DNA of 64,000 bases, taken from CAZGAH01 sp964523295 (GTDB lineage Bacteria > Desulfobacterota > Desulfovibrionia > Desulfovibrionales > Desulfovibrionaceae). This document shows positions 9,456-18,215 of this stretch, piece after piece. Positions within the stretch are counted from its first letter, which is position 1; every line of letters begins with the position of its first letter. The stretch spans positions 102,027 through 166,026 of the forward strand of contig CAZGAH010000001.1 of the NCBI GenBank assembly GCA_964523295.1, given 5' to 3'. The position numbers and the translations under genes are program-made. The notes under the pieces were generated by a model that saw nothing but the letters and a program-made list of their open reading frames with translations, was not told where the DNA came from and ran no database searches.

Positions 9456-11483
9456 GTGTTTTTTTTCCAACGTAACGAAGAACAGGTTGGGGATGAGCGG
9501 GCCGGGGACGACGCGCTGTCCAAATTAAAGACCGCGGCCAAAAACGCCGGACTGCCGGCTCAGGCCGCTCAGGCCGTGGAAAAGGAATTTGGCAGGCTGG
9601 ATCAGACGGATCCGGCGGTCGCGGAGTATTCCATCGGGTTGAACTACCTGGAGTGCGTGCTGGCGTTGCCGTGGAATGCCAGTACGCTGGACAACCTGGA
9701 TCTGGCGCACGCGCAGCAGGTCATGGACCAGGAGCACTTTGGTCTGGCGCGGGTCAAGGAGCGGGTGCTGGAATATCTGGCCTCCAGGATCATGATTGGG
9801 CGACGCGCATTCAAGGTGCTGGTCGTCGATGACGAGGAACTGACCAGAACCAATCTTGGCCATGTGTTCAGCAAAGAGGGTTATGAAACGCTGACCGCGT
9901 CGAACGGCGTCGAGGCCCTGGAGCTGGCCGGAGGCGGGCATTTCGATCTCATCCTGACGGATCTGAAGATGGACCGGATGGACGGTCTCGAACTCCTGGA
10001 AAAGGTCAAGAAGGTTACCCCGTCGACGGAAATCGTGCTCGTGACCGGTTATGCCACCGTGGAAAGCGCCGTGGCCGCATTCCGCAAGGGCGCCGCGCAT
10101 TATATTGCCAAGCCGGTCAAGCTGGACGCCCTGAGGCGGACCGTAGCCGATATTCTGGCGGCCCGGCGTCGCGTCAGTCTGAGTCGGGGACCAGTGCTGT
10201 GCTTTGCCGGCCCCCCGGGCACGGGGAAAACCTCCATCGGCCGATCCATTGCCGAGGCCATGGGTCGCTCGTTTGTGCGTTTCTCCCTGGCCGGGTTGCG
10301 CGACGAGGCCGAGTTGCGGGGCCACCGCCGCACCTACGCCGGCGCCATGACCGGGCGGATCATCACGGAGCTCAGGCGCTGCGGCTATAACAATCCGGTA
10401 TTCATGCTCGACGAGGTCGACAAGATCGGCCAGGATTTCCGCGGCGATCCGGCCTCGGTGCTTCTGGAGATTCTCGATCCGGAGCAGAACGCCCGGTTTC
10501 TGGATCATTTCCTGGACATCCCATTCGATCTCTCCAGCGTCATGTTCATCGCCACGGCCAACATCGCCGACCGGCTTCCCCAGCCGCTGCTCGACCGGAT
10601 GGAGATAATCCCCTACGCGAGCTACACGGCGCGCGAAAAGCGCGCCATTGCCCGGCGGCATCTGCTGCCCCGACAAATCACGGCCAACGGGCTGGCTCCG
10701 GCGTCGGTGACCTTTACCGACGAGGCCCTGGACCTGGTGATTTCTGATTACACGCGCGAGGCCGGCCTGCGGAATCTGGACCGCGAACTGGCCTCCATTT
10801 GCCGCAAGCTGGACCGGTTGCTGCTCGGTGGCGCCATTGCGTTGCCGGTAACCGTAGATGGGAATACCGTATCCGAGCTGCTCGGTCCGAAAAAATATCT
10901 GCATGAGGCGGCCGAAGGCCAGAACCGCGTCGGCGTGGCCACGGGCATGGTCTGGACCGAATACGGCGGGGAGCTGATTTTTGTCGAAAGCGTGAGCATG
11001 AAAGGGACAGGCGAGCTGCTCCTGACCGGTTCGCTCGGCGACGTGCTTCGCGAGTCGGCGCAGACGTCGTTGAGCCACGTCCGGGCCAATGCGCCGGCGT
11101 TCGGCCTCGATCCGGACTTTTTCGCCACGCACGACGTGCACGTGCATATCCCAGGCGGAGCGGTGCCCAAGGACGGCCCCTCGGCCGGCCTGACGATTGC
11201 CGTGGCCCTGGTGTCGTTGCTGAGCGGCCGTCCGGTGCGCCGGGATGTGGCCATGTCCGGCGAGATGACGCTTACCGGCGAGGTCCTCCCTGTCGGCGGC
11301 GTGCGGGAGAAGATCCTGGCCGCCGTCCGTTCTGGAGCCCGGACCGTGGTACTGCCCGAGCGGAACCGGCAGGACGTGCAGGCAATTGAAAAGGAGGCGC
11401 TTGCGGGCGTTCAGGTTCGCTTTGTCGCGCGCCTGGCTGACCTGCTCCGCATCGCGCTCGAACCGGAGGGCCGGGAGCCGTAG
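9456..11483 (+). CDS. Response-regulator/Lon hybrid ATP-dependent protease
   Basis: A 675-residue protein that replaces the usual Lon substrate-binding N-domain with a short helical segment (about residues 20-115, including the Lon-like EYSIGLNYLECVLALPW). A full receiver domain follows (118-235, phospho-acceptor D169, T197, K219), inserted before the Lon AAA+ module. Walker A GPPGTGKT is at 252-259 and Walker B VFMLDEVDKI near 325. The C-terminal protease domain has the Ser-Lys dyad: S576 in PKDGPSAG and K619 in GGVREKI. Phosphorylation of the receiver would plausibly gate unfolding and proteolysis. The GTG start at 9456 follows AAGGAGG. A histidine kinase and an NtrC-type regulator with a very similar receiver lie downstream. 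Such hybrids are known mainly from Desulfovibrio-like genomes. Confidence 0.9.
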   Translation: MFFFQRNEEQVGDERAGDDALSKLKTAAKNAGLPAQAAQAVEKEFGRLDQTDPAVAEYSIGLNYLECVLALPWNASTLDNLDLAHAQQVMDQEHFGLARVKERVLEYLASRIMIGRRAFKVLVVDDEELTRTNLGHVFSKEGYETLTASNGVEALELAGGGHFDLILTDLKMDRMDGLELLEKVKKVTPSTEIVLVTGYATVESAVAAFRKGAAHYIAKPVKLDALRRTVADILAARRRVSLSRGPVLCFAGPPGTGKTSIGRSIAEAMGRSFVRFSLAGLRDEAELRGHRRTYAGAMTGRIITELRRCGYNNPVFMLDEVDKIGQDFRGDPASVLLEILDPEQNARFLDHFLDIPFDLSSVMFIATANIADRLPQPLLDRMEIIPYASYTAREKRAIARRHLLPRQITANGLAPASVTFTDEALDLVISDYTREAGLRNLDRELASICRKLDRLLLGGAIALPVTVDGNTVSELLGPKKYLHEAAEGQNRVGVATGMVWTEYGGELIFVESVSMKGTGELLLTGSLGDVLRESAQTSLSHVRANAPAFGLDPDFFATHDVHVHIPGGAVPKDGPSAGLTIAVALVSLLSGRPVRRDVAMSGEMTLTGEVLPVGGVREKILAAVRSGARTVVLPERNRQDVQAIEKEALAGVQVRFVARLADLLRIALEPEGREP

Positions 11484-11683
11484 GCCGGAATCTGGCCCAC
11501 GGAGAAGCAGTCCGGGGCGCGGGGCATACGCACTGAAGCGCCGCACAAGGGCATGACCGGACGCTGGCTGGCGTTTTCTCAGGCCTGGTCGGCGGGACGC
11601 CGGTCAACGCTGCCTGGCAGAACGCCCGGAGCAGGCATTGACCGGAAGTCTGCCCTGCGGGAGCATACGGAGGGACCCTGGCT

Positions 11684-13117
11684 ATGAACATTCGTCAAAA
11701 AATACTGGCGGCGCTGGTTGTCTGCCTGCTGGCCGTGATCCTCGTCGCTGCCTTGTCCCTGTCCCGGCTGGCCGCAATCGAAAACAAGCTCGAGGTGGTG
11801 GAAATGGCCAGCGATCTGGCAGACACGGTCCTCGAGGCGCGTCGCTATGAGAAAAACTACCTGCTCTACGCTCAGGCGGCGAGTCTGGGCGAGTCGCAGC
11901 GCTACGCCGCCATGGCCGTGTCGTTGATCGAGAGCATCGAGACGAAATCGCGGAGTCTGGAGGCATTGACGCGCGTGCGGAAGGTGAAGGAGGGCATCGG
12001 CGCGTATCACGCTGCGCTGCTGGCTGTTTCGCCGAGCGGGAAATCGTCGGATATCGACCAGCCAACGGAAGAACGATTGCGTACGCTGGGCAAGAGCATT
12101 GTCGACGGCTCGCTCAGCCTGGTCTCCTACGAGCGGACGCGCATTTATGAAATCATCGGCGCGTTGCGGGCGCAGATGCTCACCGCGGTGAGCGGGTTCC
12201 TGGTCATGACCACGCTGCTCATCTATCTGGTGCGCAGAATGATCCTCCAGCCCTTGGGCCTGATCGAGGCGACAACGCGTCGCATAGCGAAAGGAAAATT
12301 CCAGACCATTAACGTTCCCAGGCGCCGCGACGAGACCGGCCGCGTCCTCGAGGCATTCAATACCATGGTCCGGGAGCTGGAGAAACGCCAGGATCAGCTG
12401 GTGCAGGCCAAGAAGCTGTCCTCTATAGGCACGCTGGCCGCCGGGATTGCCCATCAATTGAACAACCCGCTCAACAACATCTCCACGTCCTGCCAGATTG
12501 CCATCGAGGAGTTCGAGGAAGACGACCGGGCTTTTCAATTCAAAATTCTGCAGAACATCGACAAGGAAACCCAGCGGGCCTCGGAAATCGTCCGCGGGCT
12601 TCTGGAATTTTCCCGGGTCAAGGACTTCGAGCTGCGGCCGACGCGCATCAAGGAAGTCCTGGAGGCCTCGGTCAGGCTGGTTTCCTCGCAGGTTCCCTCC
12701 GGCGTTTTCGTGCTCATCGAGGTGCCGGATGATCTCGAAGCGCAGCTGGACCGCCAGAACATGCAGGAGGCGCTCATCAATCTGATTGTGAACGCAGCGC
12801 AGGCCATCAAGGAATTGCCTGGCGAAATTCGCCTGAAGGCCATGCTGGACGATGCTGCCGACATCGAGGCGAATCCGGACGGCAAGGAAGTCGTGCTCAC
12901 GGTTGCCGATACGGGCCCAGGTGTTCCCGCCCATTTGCTGGGGCATATCTTCGATCCCTTCTTTACGACCAAAGAGATAGGCGTGGGCACGGGCCTGGGC
13001 CTGTCCATCGTCTATGGCATCGTCAAAAAACACGGCGGAACGGTCGGCGTCGAGAGCGTCGACGGTCTGGGCGCGACGTTTACGATTCGTCTCCCCTGGA
13101 AGCCACGGCAGACATAA
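11684..13117 (+). CDS. Membrane sensor histidine kinase
   Basis: A 477-residue inner-membrane kinase with a transmembrane helix at 7-27, a helical periplasmic sensor (about 28-165), a second helix near 167-184, and HAMP at 184-237. The HisKA box has H257 in GIAHQLNNPLNN. The HATPase domain has an N box (NLIVNAAQAI), G1 (DTGPGVP), F (FDPFFTTK) and G2 (GTGLGLSI). The class resembles NtrB-like kinases that work with sigma-54 regulators. The signal is unknown. It starts 200 nt after the Lon hybrid and 38 nt before the NtrC-like gene. Probable partners are the receivers of both neighbours. Confidence 0.93.
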   Translation: MNIRQKILAALVVCLLAVILVAALSLSRLAAIENKLEVVEMASDLADTVLEARRYEKNYLLYAQAASLGESQRYAAMAVSLIESIETKSRSLEALTRVRKVKEGIGAYHAALLAVSPSGKSSDIDQPTEERLRTLGKSIVDGSLSLVSYERTRIYEIIGALRAQMLTAVSGFLVMTTLLIYLVRRMILQPLGLIEATTRRIAKGKFQTINVPRRRDETGRVLEAFNTMVRELEKRQDQLVQAKKLSSIGTLAAGIAHQLNNPLNNISTSCQIAIEEFEEDDRAFQFKILQNIDKETQRASEIVRGLLEFSRVKDFELRPTRIKEVLEASVRLVSSQVPSGVFVLIEVPDDLEAQLDRQNMQEALINLIVNAAQAIKELPGEIRLKAMLDDAADIEANPDGKEVVLTVADTGPGVPAHLLGHIFDPFFTTKEIGVGTGLGLSIVYGIVKKHGGTVGVESVDGLGATFTIRLPWKPRQT

Positions 13118-13155
13118 CCCCCGGCTGCGCCTGTCGCGGCCCCGAGGAGCAGCCC

Positions 13156-14511
13156 ATGCAGCAGGGCAAGATTCTGGTAGTGGAAGATGAGGATATCGCC
13201 AGAGAGAACATCAAGCACGTGCTCGATCGCGACGGGCATCAGACAGAGGCGGTAGACAGCGGCGAAGCGGCGTTGGAGGCGATCAAAACGGCCGATTTCG
13301 ACCTGGTGCTCACGGATCTGAAGATGAAAGGCATGGATGGCCTGGCGCTGCTCCAGGCGGCCAAGGCGCTGCAACCGGAAATCGAAGTCGTGGTCATCAC
13401 CGGTCACGCCACGGTGTCCACCGCGGTGGAGGCCATGCGCAAAGGCGCCTACGACTACTTGCCCAAGCCGTTCAAGTTCGACGAATTGCGGCTGCTGGTG
13501 GATAAGGCCCTGGAAAAACGCGGCCTGCGGCGCGAGGTGGCGAGTCTGAAACGTCAGATCGCAACCCAGAGCGAAGCGCCCGTGCTCATCGGCCAGAGTC
13601 CGGCCATGTTGCAGCTGAAAAAGACGATTGCCCAGATTGCGGCGACGGACTGCACCGTGCTTATTCTTGGCGAGACCGGGACCGGAAAGGAGCGCGTGGC
13701 CCGCGCCATCCATACCGGCAGCCGCCGCGCCGACAAGCGTTTTCTGGCCATCAATTGCGGCTCGTTCAACGAGGAGCTGCTGGCCCACGAGCTGTTCGGC
13801 CACGAGCGCGAGGCCTTCACCAGCGCCCGCTCGACCAAGAAGGGACTCCTGGAGGCAGCCGAAGGCGGGACCTTCCTCTTCGATGAGGTCGGCGACATGT
13901 CGCCCGCCATGCAGGTCAAGCTCCTGCGCGTGCTCGAAGAGCGGAATTTCATGCGCGTCGGCGGCACGCGCGACATACCGACGGACATACGCGTTCTGGC
14001 GGCAACCAACAAGAATCTCAAACACGAGATGGAGATCGGAGGCTTCCGGCGCGACCTGTACTACCGGCTGAACGTCATCACCCTCGAAGTGCCGCCGCTT
14101 TCGGAACGGGGCGAGGATGTCATTATCCTGGCCCGCCATTTTCTGCGTCGTTTCGCCACCGCCCATGGCAAGCGCGTGGAGACGATTTCCGAATCCGTCC
14201 AGGATATCCTGCTCGACTATCCGTTTCCGGGAAACGTCCGGGAGCTGGAAAACCTCATCGAACGGGCGGTGGCCTTGTGCGACGGTCCGGAAATCCTGCC
14301 CGGGCATCTGCCCAAGGACCTGCCGGGCGCAACGGCCAGCCTGGGCCGCACGCGCCGTGGCAGGCCGCTTACCCTGGAGGAAAACGAGCGCGAGCATATC
14401 CTGCGGGTTTTGCAGCTGGCCGGCGGCAACAAGAGTCAGGCGGCGGAACTGCTCGGCATCGACCGCGCCTCGCTCTGGCGCAAACTCAAGCGCTTCGATC
14501 TGGAACCGTAG
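13156..14511 (+). CDS. NtrC-family response regulator with altered sigma-54 loop
   Basis: A 451-residue regulator with a receiver (1-120, D54 in TDLKMKGMDG, K at YLPKP), an AAA+ domain (about 138-375, Walker A GETGTGKE, Walker B GTFLFDEVGDM) and a Fis-type helix-turn-helix at the C-terminus (NKSQAAELLGIDRASLWRKL). The loop that in working activators reads GAFTGA and touches sigma-54 reads EAFTSA here (residues 219-224). The arginine fingers and second region of homology look normal. It may therefore act in an unusual way on sigma-54 or on another target. Adjacent to its likely kinase. Confidence 0.93.
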   Translation: MQQGKILVVEDEDIARENIKHVLDRDGHQTEAVDSGEAALEAIKTADFDLVLTDLKMKGMDGLALLQAAKALQPEIEVVVITGHATVSTAVEAMRKGAYDYLPKPFKFDELRLLVDKALEKRGLRREVASLKRQIATQSEAPVLIGQSPAMLQLKKTIAQIAATDCTVLILGETGTGKERVARAIHTGSRRADKRFLAINCGSFNEELLAHELFGHEREAFTSARSTKKGLLEAAEGGTFLFDEVGDMSPAMQVKLLRVLEERNFMRVGGTRDIPTDIRVLAATNKNLKHEMEIGGFRRDLYYRLNVITLEVPPLSERGEDVIILARHFLRRFATAHGKRVETISESVQDILLDYPFPGNVRELENLIERAVALCDGPEILPGHLPKDLPGATASLGRTRRGRPLTLEENEREHILRVLQLAGGNKSQAAELLGIDRASLWRKLKRFDLEP

Positions 14512-14749
14512 TTAGGGGGATACGAATCGGAGGAAACGGTGTCCAGATTCTGCCCCGGGGATGAGGCGAAGGGAACGCGAGCGCCTGGCGCCCCTGGCAT
14601 CCGGATTCCCCGCCCCGCGTCTTCGTGTTCTTTTGCTGGACAGCGCCAGTCCGGACATGGCAGGGTAGGCGCATGAAATGCTGTCATGACGCGGCCGGCG
14701 CGGTGTCATGGTCTGCGCCGGGGCGCCGGCTGAAAAAAAGGAGTCTGCC

Positions 14750-14992
14750 ATGTGTAAGTCCTGCGGTTGCGGCCCTGCCAAAGAGGGCAAATTCGAACAG
14801 TTTCTGCACACTCACGAGCATAGCCATGGGGACAAGGTTCATGCGCATCCCCATGAGAGCGGGCATAGCCACCACGACCACGACCATGATCATGGCCATG
14901 GCCATGACCACGTCCATGCTGCCGGGAGCACTGGCGACGCCGCAGATTCGGCTGGCCATGAGCACGGGGCGGAGACCGCGCACAGCCATTAG
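14750..14992 (+). CDS. Histidine-rich metal-binding protein resembling the HypB N-terminus
   Basis: An 80-residue protein beginning MCKSCGCGPAKEG, followed by a tail with 21 histidines, mostly in H-x and HDH runs. The Cys-x2-Cys-Gly-Cys-Gly opening and His-rich stretch are the hallmark of the N-terminal nickel-storage part of HypB, but no HypB GTPase domain follows. The ATG at 14750 follows AAAAAGGAGTCTGCC, a clear ribosome-binding site. Likely role: nickel (or zinc/cobalt) storage or delivery in the cytoplasm. Being stand-alone, it could also be a general metal buffer. Confidence 0.7.
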   Translation: MCKSCGCGPAKEGKFEQFLHTHEHSHGDKVHAHPHESGHSHHDHDHDHGHGHDHVHAAGSTGDAADSAGHEHGAETAHSH

Positions 14993-15048
14993 GCCGACCG
15001 GCAGGGACGCACGATAATGTTTTTTCGGTCGGCATCCCCCGGCCTTTT

Positions 15049-15078
15049 CCGATCCGGGACCGCCAGGCCCCGGATCGG
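15049..15078. terminator. Perfect 10-bp hairpin before the GT-C-like gene
   Basis: CCGATCCGGG (15049-15058) pairs with CCCGGATCGG (15069-15078) across a 10-nt loop, between the His-rich gene and the next gene. No T-run follows, so an attenuator or stabiliser is as likely as a true terminator. Confidence 0.45.
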
Positions 15079-15096
15079 AGTCGGCGAGGGGGCGGC

Positions 15097-16710
15097 GTGT
15101 TCCCCGGTCAGGATCGCCTCATTCCCCGCCTGCCGAGCGGTCGGCCTGATGTGAACCGACACCCTTTTGATTTCCTTCGTCTGGCCTGCGCCTTGCTGGC
15201 CTTTTTCAGTGCGCCTGTTTTGTTGTGCGCCGTCCTGTTTTTGTTCGATTTGCCGCTTTCGCCGTACTTTCTCGTCGGATCCTTCGTCGCTCTGGGGTTT
15301 TATTACCTGCGCAAGCCCTTCGATCCGGTCGGATCGGGTGTCGCCCTGGCGCTTGTTGGCAGCGCCTTTTTTCTGTCCGGGCTCAGCCTCGATACCTCCT
15401 GGGACGGGCTGGCCTATCACCAGGCCGCGATCATGCATCTGGCGGAGGGCGTCAATCCGGTCCTGGACCGGTTTACCGACCTCATGGGCAAGTGGACCAA
15501 CGCGTACCCGAAGGCTTCGTGGTATTTTTCCTCCGTCGTATACCGCGTGACCGGGGACATCCAGTACGGCAAGGCTTACCACCTGCTGTTGCTGTTCGCC
15601 GCCCTGGCCTACGGGCAGCATGTTTTTCGAGAGCAGGGCCTGGTCGCGCGCGCGCTGGCTGCGCTGGCCTGTCTCAATCCCGTGGCGCTGTGCCAGGTGC
15701 CGAGCTTCTATGTGGACGGCGCGCTGGCCAGCCTGATGGCAATCTGCCTGTTGTATCTCTGGAAGTGGAGCTCCGGGAAGGACGGGTTTGCCCGGCAGGA
15801 GCATGTCCTGTTCGTCATGAGCCTGATCGTGCTCGCGAATCTCAAGTTTACCGGGCTGGTCTACGCGACGATGACAGCGCTTTGGGTGCTGGGCTGCGCC
15901 TGGCGGCAATCGCGGGCGCGCGCGGCGGAGATACTCCGGAGAGTCCTGTTGCCGGCCGCCGCGGGCGTTCTCCTCGTCGGCTGCTCCCCGTATGTGACGC
16001 ATCTTCTTGAGGGAAAACACCTCTTTCATCCCGTAGCCGGGGCGGACAAGACGGACATCATCTCCAGGATAGCGCCCCGGGGCTTCGCGGAGATGAACCG
16101 TCTGGAGAAGCTGGGGCGTTCGCTGGCTGCCAGAACCGGCTTTGCCTCGGCGACGCGGTCGCCCGTGCTCAAGGCGCCGTTTGCGGTGTCGGCCGACGAG
16201 CTGACCGCCATGGACGGGCCGGACGTCCGGGTAGGCGGTTTCGGGCCGTTGTTCAGTGGCATCCTCGTGGTGTCGCTGGGCGTTGGCCTTGTCTGGCGCG
16301 CCGGATTGAATCCGTGGGTGCTGTCGTTGCTCGCGGCGATGACGCTCGTCAATGCCGAGGCCTGGTGGGCCAGGCTGGCGCCGTTTCTCTGGCTGTTGCC
16401 GCTGTTTCTGGTGTCTGGATACCGGACGCCGCGCCTTGCTTGCTGGACGGTGCTGCTATTGCTGAGCGCGAATGTCCTGCTGTCGGGCGTATCCATTGCC
16501 CTGAGCGCGCAGCGTGAGACCGCAGCGTTGCACGAATTGCTGTCCGCACACACAGGCAGCCGCTGCTGGATTCGCAACTCCTACTTTACCTTCAGGCCCA
16601 CGCTCGAGCGCTACGGGATCATCGAGGAACCCGGCGAGCGGCATCGCGACGACGACTGGCCCTGCCCGGAGTTGTTGTATGAAGCGGAAGTGTGCTGCAT
16701 GCCCGAATGA
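15097..16710 (+). CDS. Polytopic membrane protein, GT-C glycosyltransferase-like
   Basis: A 537-residue protein with about ten hydrophobic helices. After the third helix the loop SLDTSWDGLAYHQAAIMHLAEG recalls the first extracytoplasmic loop of GT-C glycosyltransferases, where Asp residues bind the lipid-linked sugar. The C-terminal ~70 residues are soluble and Cys-containing (SRCWIRNSYFTF, LLYEAEVCCMPE). The GTG at 15097 follows GAGGGGG. The function, transfer of a sugar from a polyprenyl carrier to a surface glycan or protein, is inferred from topology and the acidic loop only. A strong terminator follows, so it ends its transcription unit. Confidence 0.55.
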   Translation: MFPGQDRLIPRLPSGRPDVNRHPFDFLRLACALLAFFSAPVLLCAVLFLFDLPLSPYFLVGSFVALGFYYLRKPFDPVGSGVALALVGSAFFLSGLSLDTSWDGLAYHQAAIMHLAEGVNPVLDRFTDLMGKWTNAYPKASWYFSSVVYRVTGDIQYGKAYHLLLLFAALAYGQHVFREQGLVARALAALACLNPVALCQVPSFYVDGALASLMAICLLYLWKWSSGKDGFARQEHVLFVMSLIVLANLKFTGLVYATMTALWVLGCAWRQSRARAAEILRRVLLPAAAGVLLVGCSPYVTHLLEGKHLFHPVAGADKTDIISRIAPRGFAEMNRLEKLGRSLAARTGFASATRSPVLKAPFAVSADELTAMDGPDVRVGGFGPLFSGILVVSLGVGLVWRAGLNPWVLSLLAAMTLVNAEAWWARLAPFLWLLPLFLVSGYRTPRLACWTVLLLLSANVLLSGVSIALSAQRETAALHELLSAHTGSRCWIRNSYFTFRPTLERYGIIEEPGERHRDDDWPCPELLYEAEVCCMPE

Positions 16711-16803
16711 GGGCGCAGGTTTCGGGACGCGATCACTTGGGGGAATAGTGGACGCTGGCGTGAGGCTCTGGTCCGTGACGTTTGCTAGATGCTCATCACC
16801 AAC

Positions 16804-16831
16804 AAAAAAAGGTCCTTGTGGACCTTTTTTT
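16804..16831. terminator. Bidirectional Rho-independent terminator
   Basis: AAAAAAAGGTCC-ttgt-GGACCTTTTTTT is a perfect 12-bp stem with a 4-nt loop and A/T tails on both sides. It lies between the rightward membrane-protein gene and the leftward flagellin gene, so it can end both transcripts. Confidence 0.92.
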
Positions 16832-16920
16832 GTGAGTGAGGAGGAACCTGACTGACAAGCGTGCTGCAAACCCCGTGGTGCTGAAGCGAGTCGTTCAGCC
16901 TGATATGATACCGTCCTGTG

Positions 16921-17805
16921 TTACGTCCCCAACAACTGCAAGGCCATTCTGGGCAGCGAGTTGGATTGGGCGAGCATGGCCACGGCTGCCTGGGTCAGAA
17001 TCTGCTGGCGCACAAATTCTGTCATTTCCAGAGAGACGTCGACGTCGGAAATACGCGATTCCGCGGCCTGCAAATTTTCCGACTGAATCTGCAGGTTGGT
17101 GATGGTGTTTTGCAGACGGTTCTGCGTAGCGCCGAGATTGGCCCGGATGTTGTCCTTGGACACGATTGCACTCTGAAGGAGAACAAGCGAGCGCTGGGCC
17201 AGCTGCTGGGTGGAGATGCTGTTGGGCGTGGCAGCTGAAGACCCGACACCCAATGCTGACGACGTGGCATTGCCGATCTGGACATAGTAGTAGTCTTCGG
17301 CGCTGTCGTTTGCCGGTCCGAAGTGGACCTTGAGCTTGCCCGTCGAGACCATTCCCGAGCCATCGTGCGCATTGCCGGACAGATTGCCGTTGAGCAGGTA
17401 GATGCCGTTGAAGTCGGTGGCATTGGCAATACGGGTGATTTCCGAGGCCATGGCCTGATACTCGGAATCGATGATCAGGCGCTGGGTCGAGGTATAGGTT
17501 CCCGTGGCGGCCTGTTCAGCCAGTTCCTTCATCCGGATGAGCTTTTCGTCGATGACGCCGAGGGCGCCGTCCGCAGTCTGGATCATGGAAATCGCGTCGT
17601 TGGCGTTGCGCACGCCCTGATTCAGGGCCGAAATGTCCGAACGCATCAACTCGCGGACCGCCAGGCCCGCCGCATCGTCCGCTGCCGAGTTTACCCGCAG
17701 GCCCGAGGACAACCTGGACACCGAGGTCCCCAGATTATCGTACGCGGTGCGCAGGTTGCGCGACGCGGTCATGGCCATAAGGTTGTGATTGATGTTCAGT
17801 GACAT
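16921..17805 (-). CDS. fliC: Flagellin
   Basis: A 294-residue flagellin, the filament subunit exported by the flagellar type III system. The conserved N-terminal D0/D1 helices (SLNINHNLMAMTASRNLRTA, VSRLSSGLRVNSAADDAAGLA) and C-terminal helices (ESRISDVDVSLEMTEFVRQQI, QAAVAMLAQSNS) are complete. The variable middle (about residues 140-200) is short. The start at 17805 has AAGGAGG upstream. A sigma-28 promoter lies at 17913-17940. It is monocistronic here, without FlaG, FliD or FliS neighbours, so it may be one of several flagellins. Confidence 0.95.
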   Translation of the reverse strand: MSLNINHNLMAMTASRNLRTAYDNLGTSVSRLSSGLRVNSAADDAAGLAVRELMRSDISALNQGVRNANDAISMIQTADGALGVIDEKLIRMKELAEQAATGTYTSTQRLIIDSEYQAMASEITRIANATDFNGIYLLNGNLSGNAHDGSGMVSTGKLKVHFGPANDSAEDYYYVQIGNATSSALGVGSSAATPNSISTQQLAQRSLVLLQSAIVSKDNIRANLGATQNRLQNTITNLQIQSENLQAAESRISDVDVSLEMTEFVRQQILTQAAVAMLAQSNSLPRMALQLLGT

Positions 17806-18215
17806 GACTGTTCCTCCTTGAAGCTTGTCGGCTTCCTTGCCTGGAGGGGTTGCCGCCGTGGTCCGAAGACCGTCCTGCCGTCCGTGGCTTCTCCCCTCCC
17901 CACTCGGTAGATATATCGGCCAAGGACAGTAAAACCTTTAGGGCCGCGGGGAGGATATTTTTCACGCAAGCGAGGCCTGCCTCCGAAAGATCAGGGAAAA
18001 ATCATGCTCCAGAGCGAATTTGGCTCAGGCGGTCTTGCCTTGCCGGCCGCATGGTTATACAAGGAAAAGACGGTCGGCAGGCATGATGTGCTCTGCGCGG
18101 TGGAGCGGAGGATTGGCTCGGGTGGTGGCGATCTTTCGCGGGCTGTTGTCTTTTCCGGGGGGTCGCTGATTATCCACAGGGCGACAGCACTGTGGGCGCC
18201 TGCAAGGGGTCTCGG
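17806..18215. other. Intergenic region upstream of flagellin and the HDOD gene
   Basis: This region contains the flagellin leader with a ribosome-binding site, the sigma-28 promoter, and the upstream region of the rightward EAL/HDOD gene. Apart from these no gene or repeat was seen. Confidence 0.5.
17913..17940 (-). promoter_or_regulatory. Sigma-28 (FliA) promoter of the flagellin gene
   Basis: On the reverse strand the sequence reads TAAAGGTTT, 11 nt, GCCGATAT, against the sigma-28 consensus TAAAGTTT-N11-GCCGATAA. It lies about 108 nt upstream of the flagellin ATG. It predicts expression as a late flagellar gene. Confidence 0.85.

Noticed and set aside
14750..14992. Naming the His-rich protein hypB
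   Set aside because: No GTPase domain follows the Cys/His head.
15225..16010. 261-codon alternative frame inside the GT-C-like gene
   Set aside because: Arg/Gly/Pro-rich shadow; the chosen frame has clear transmembrane helices.
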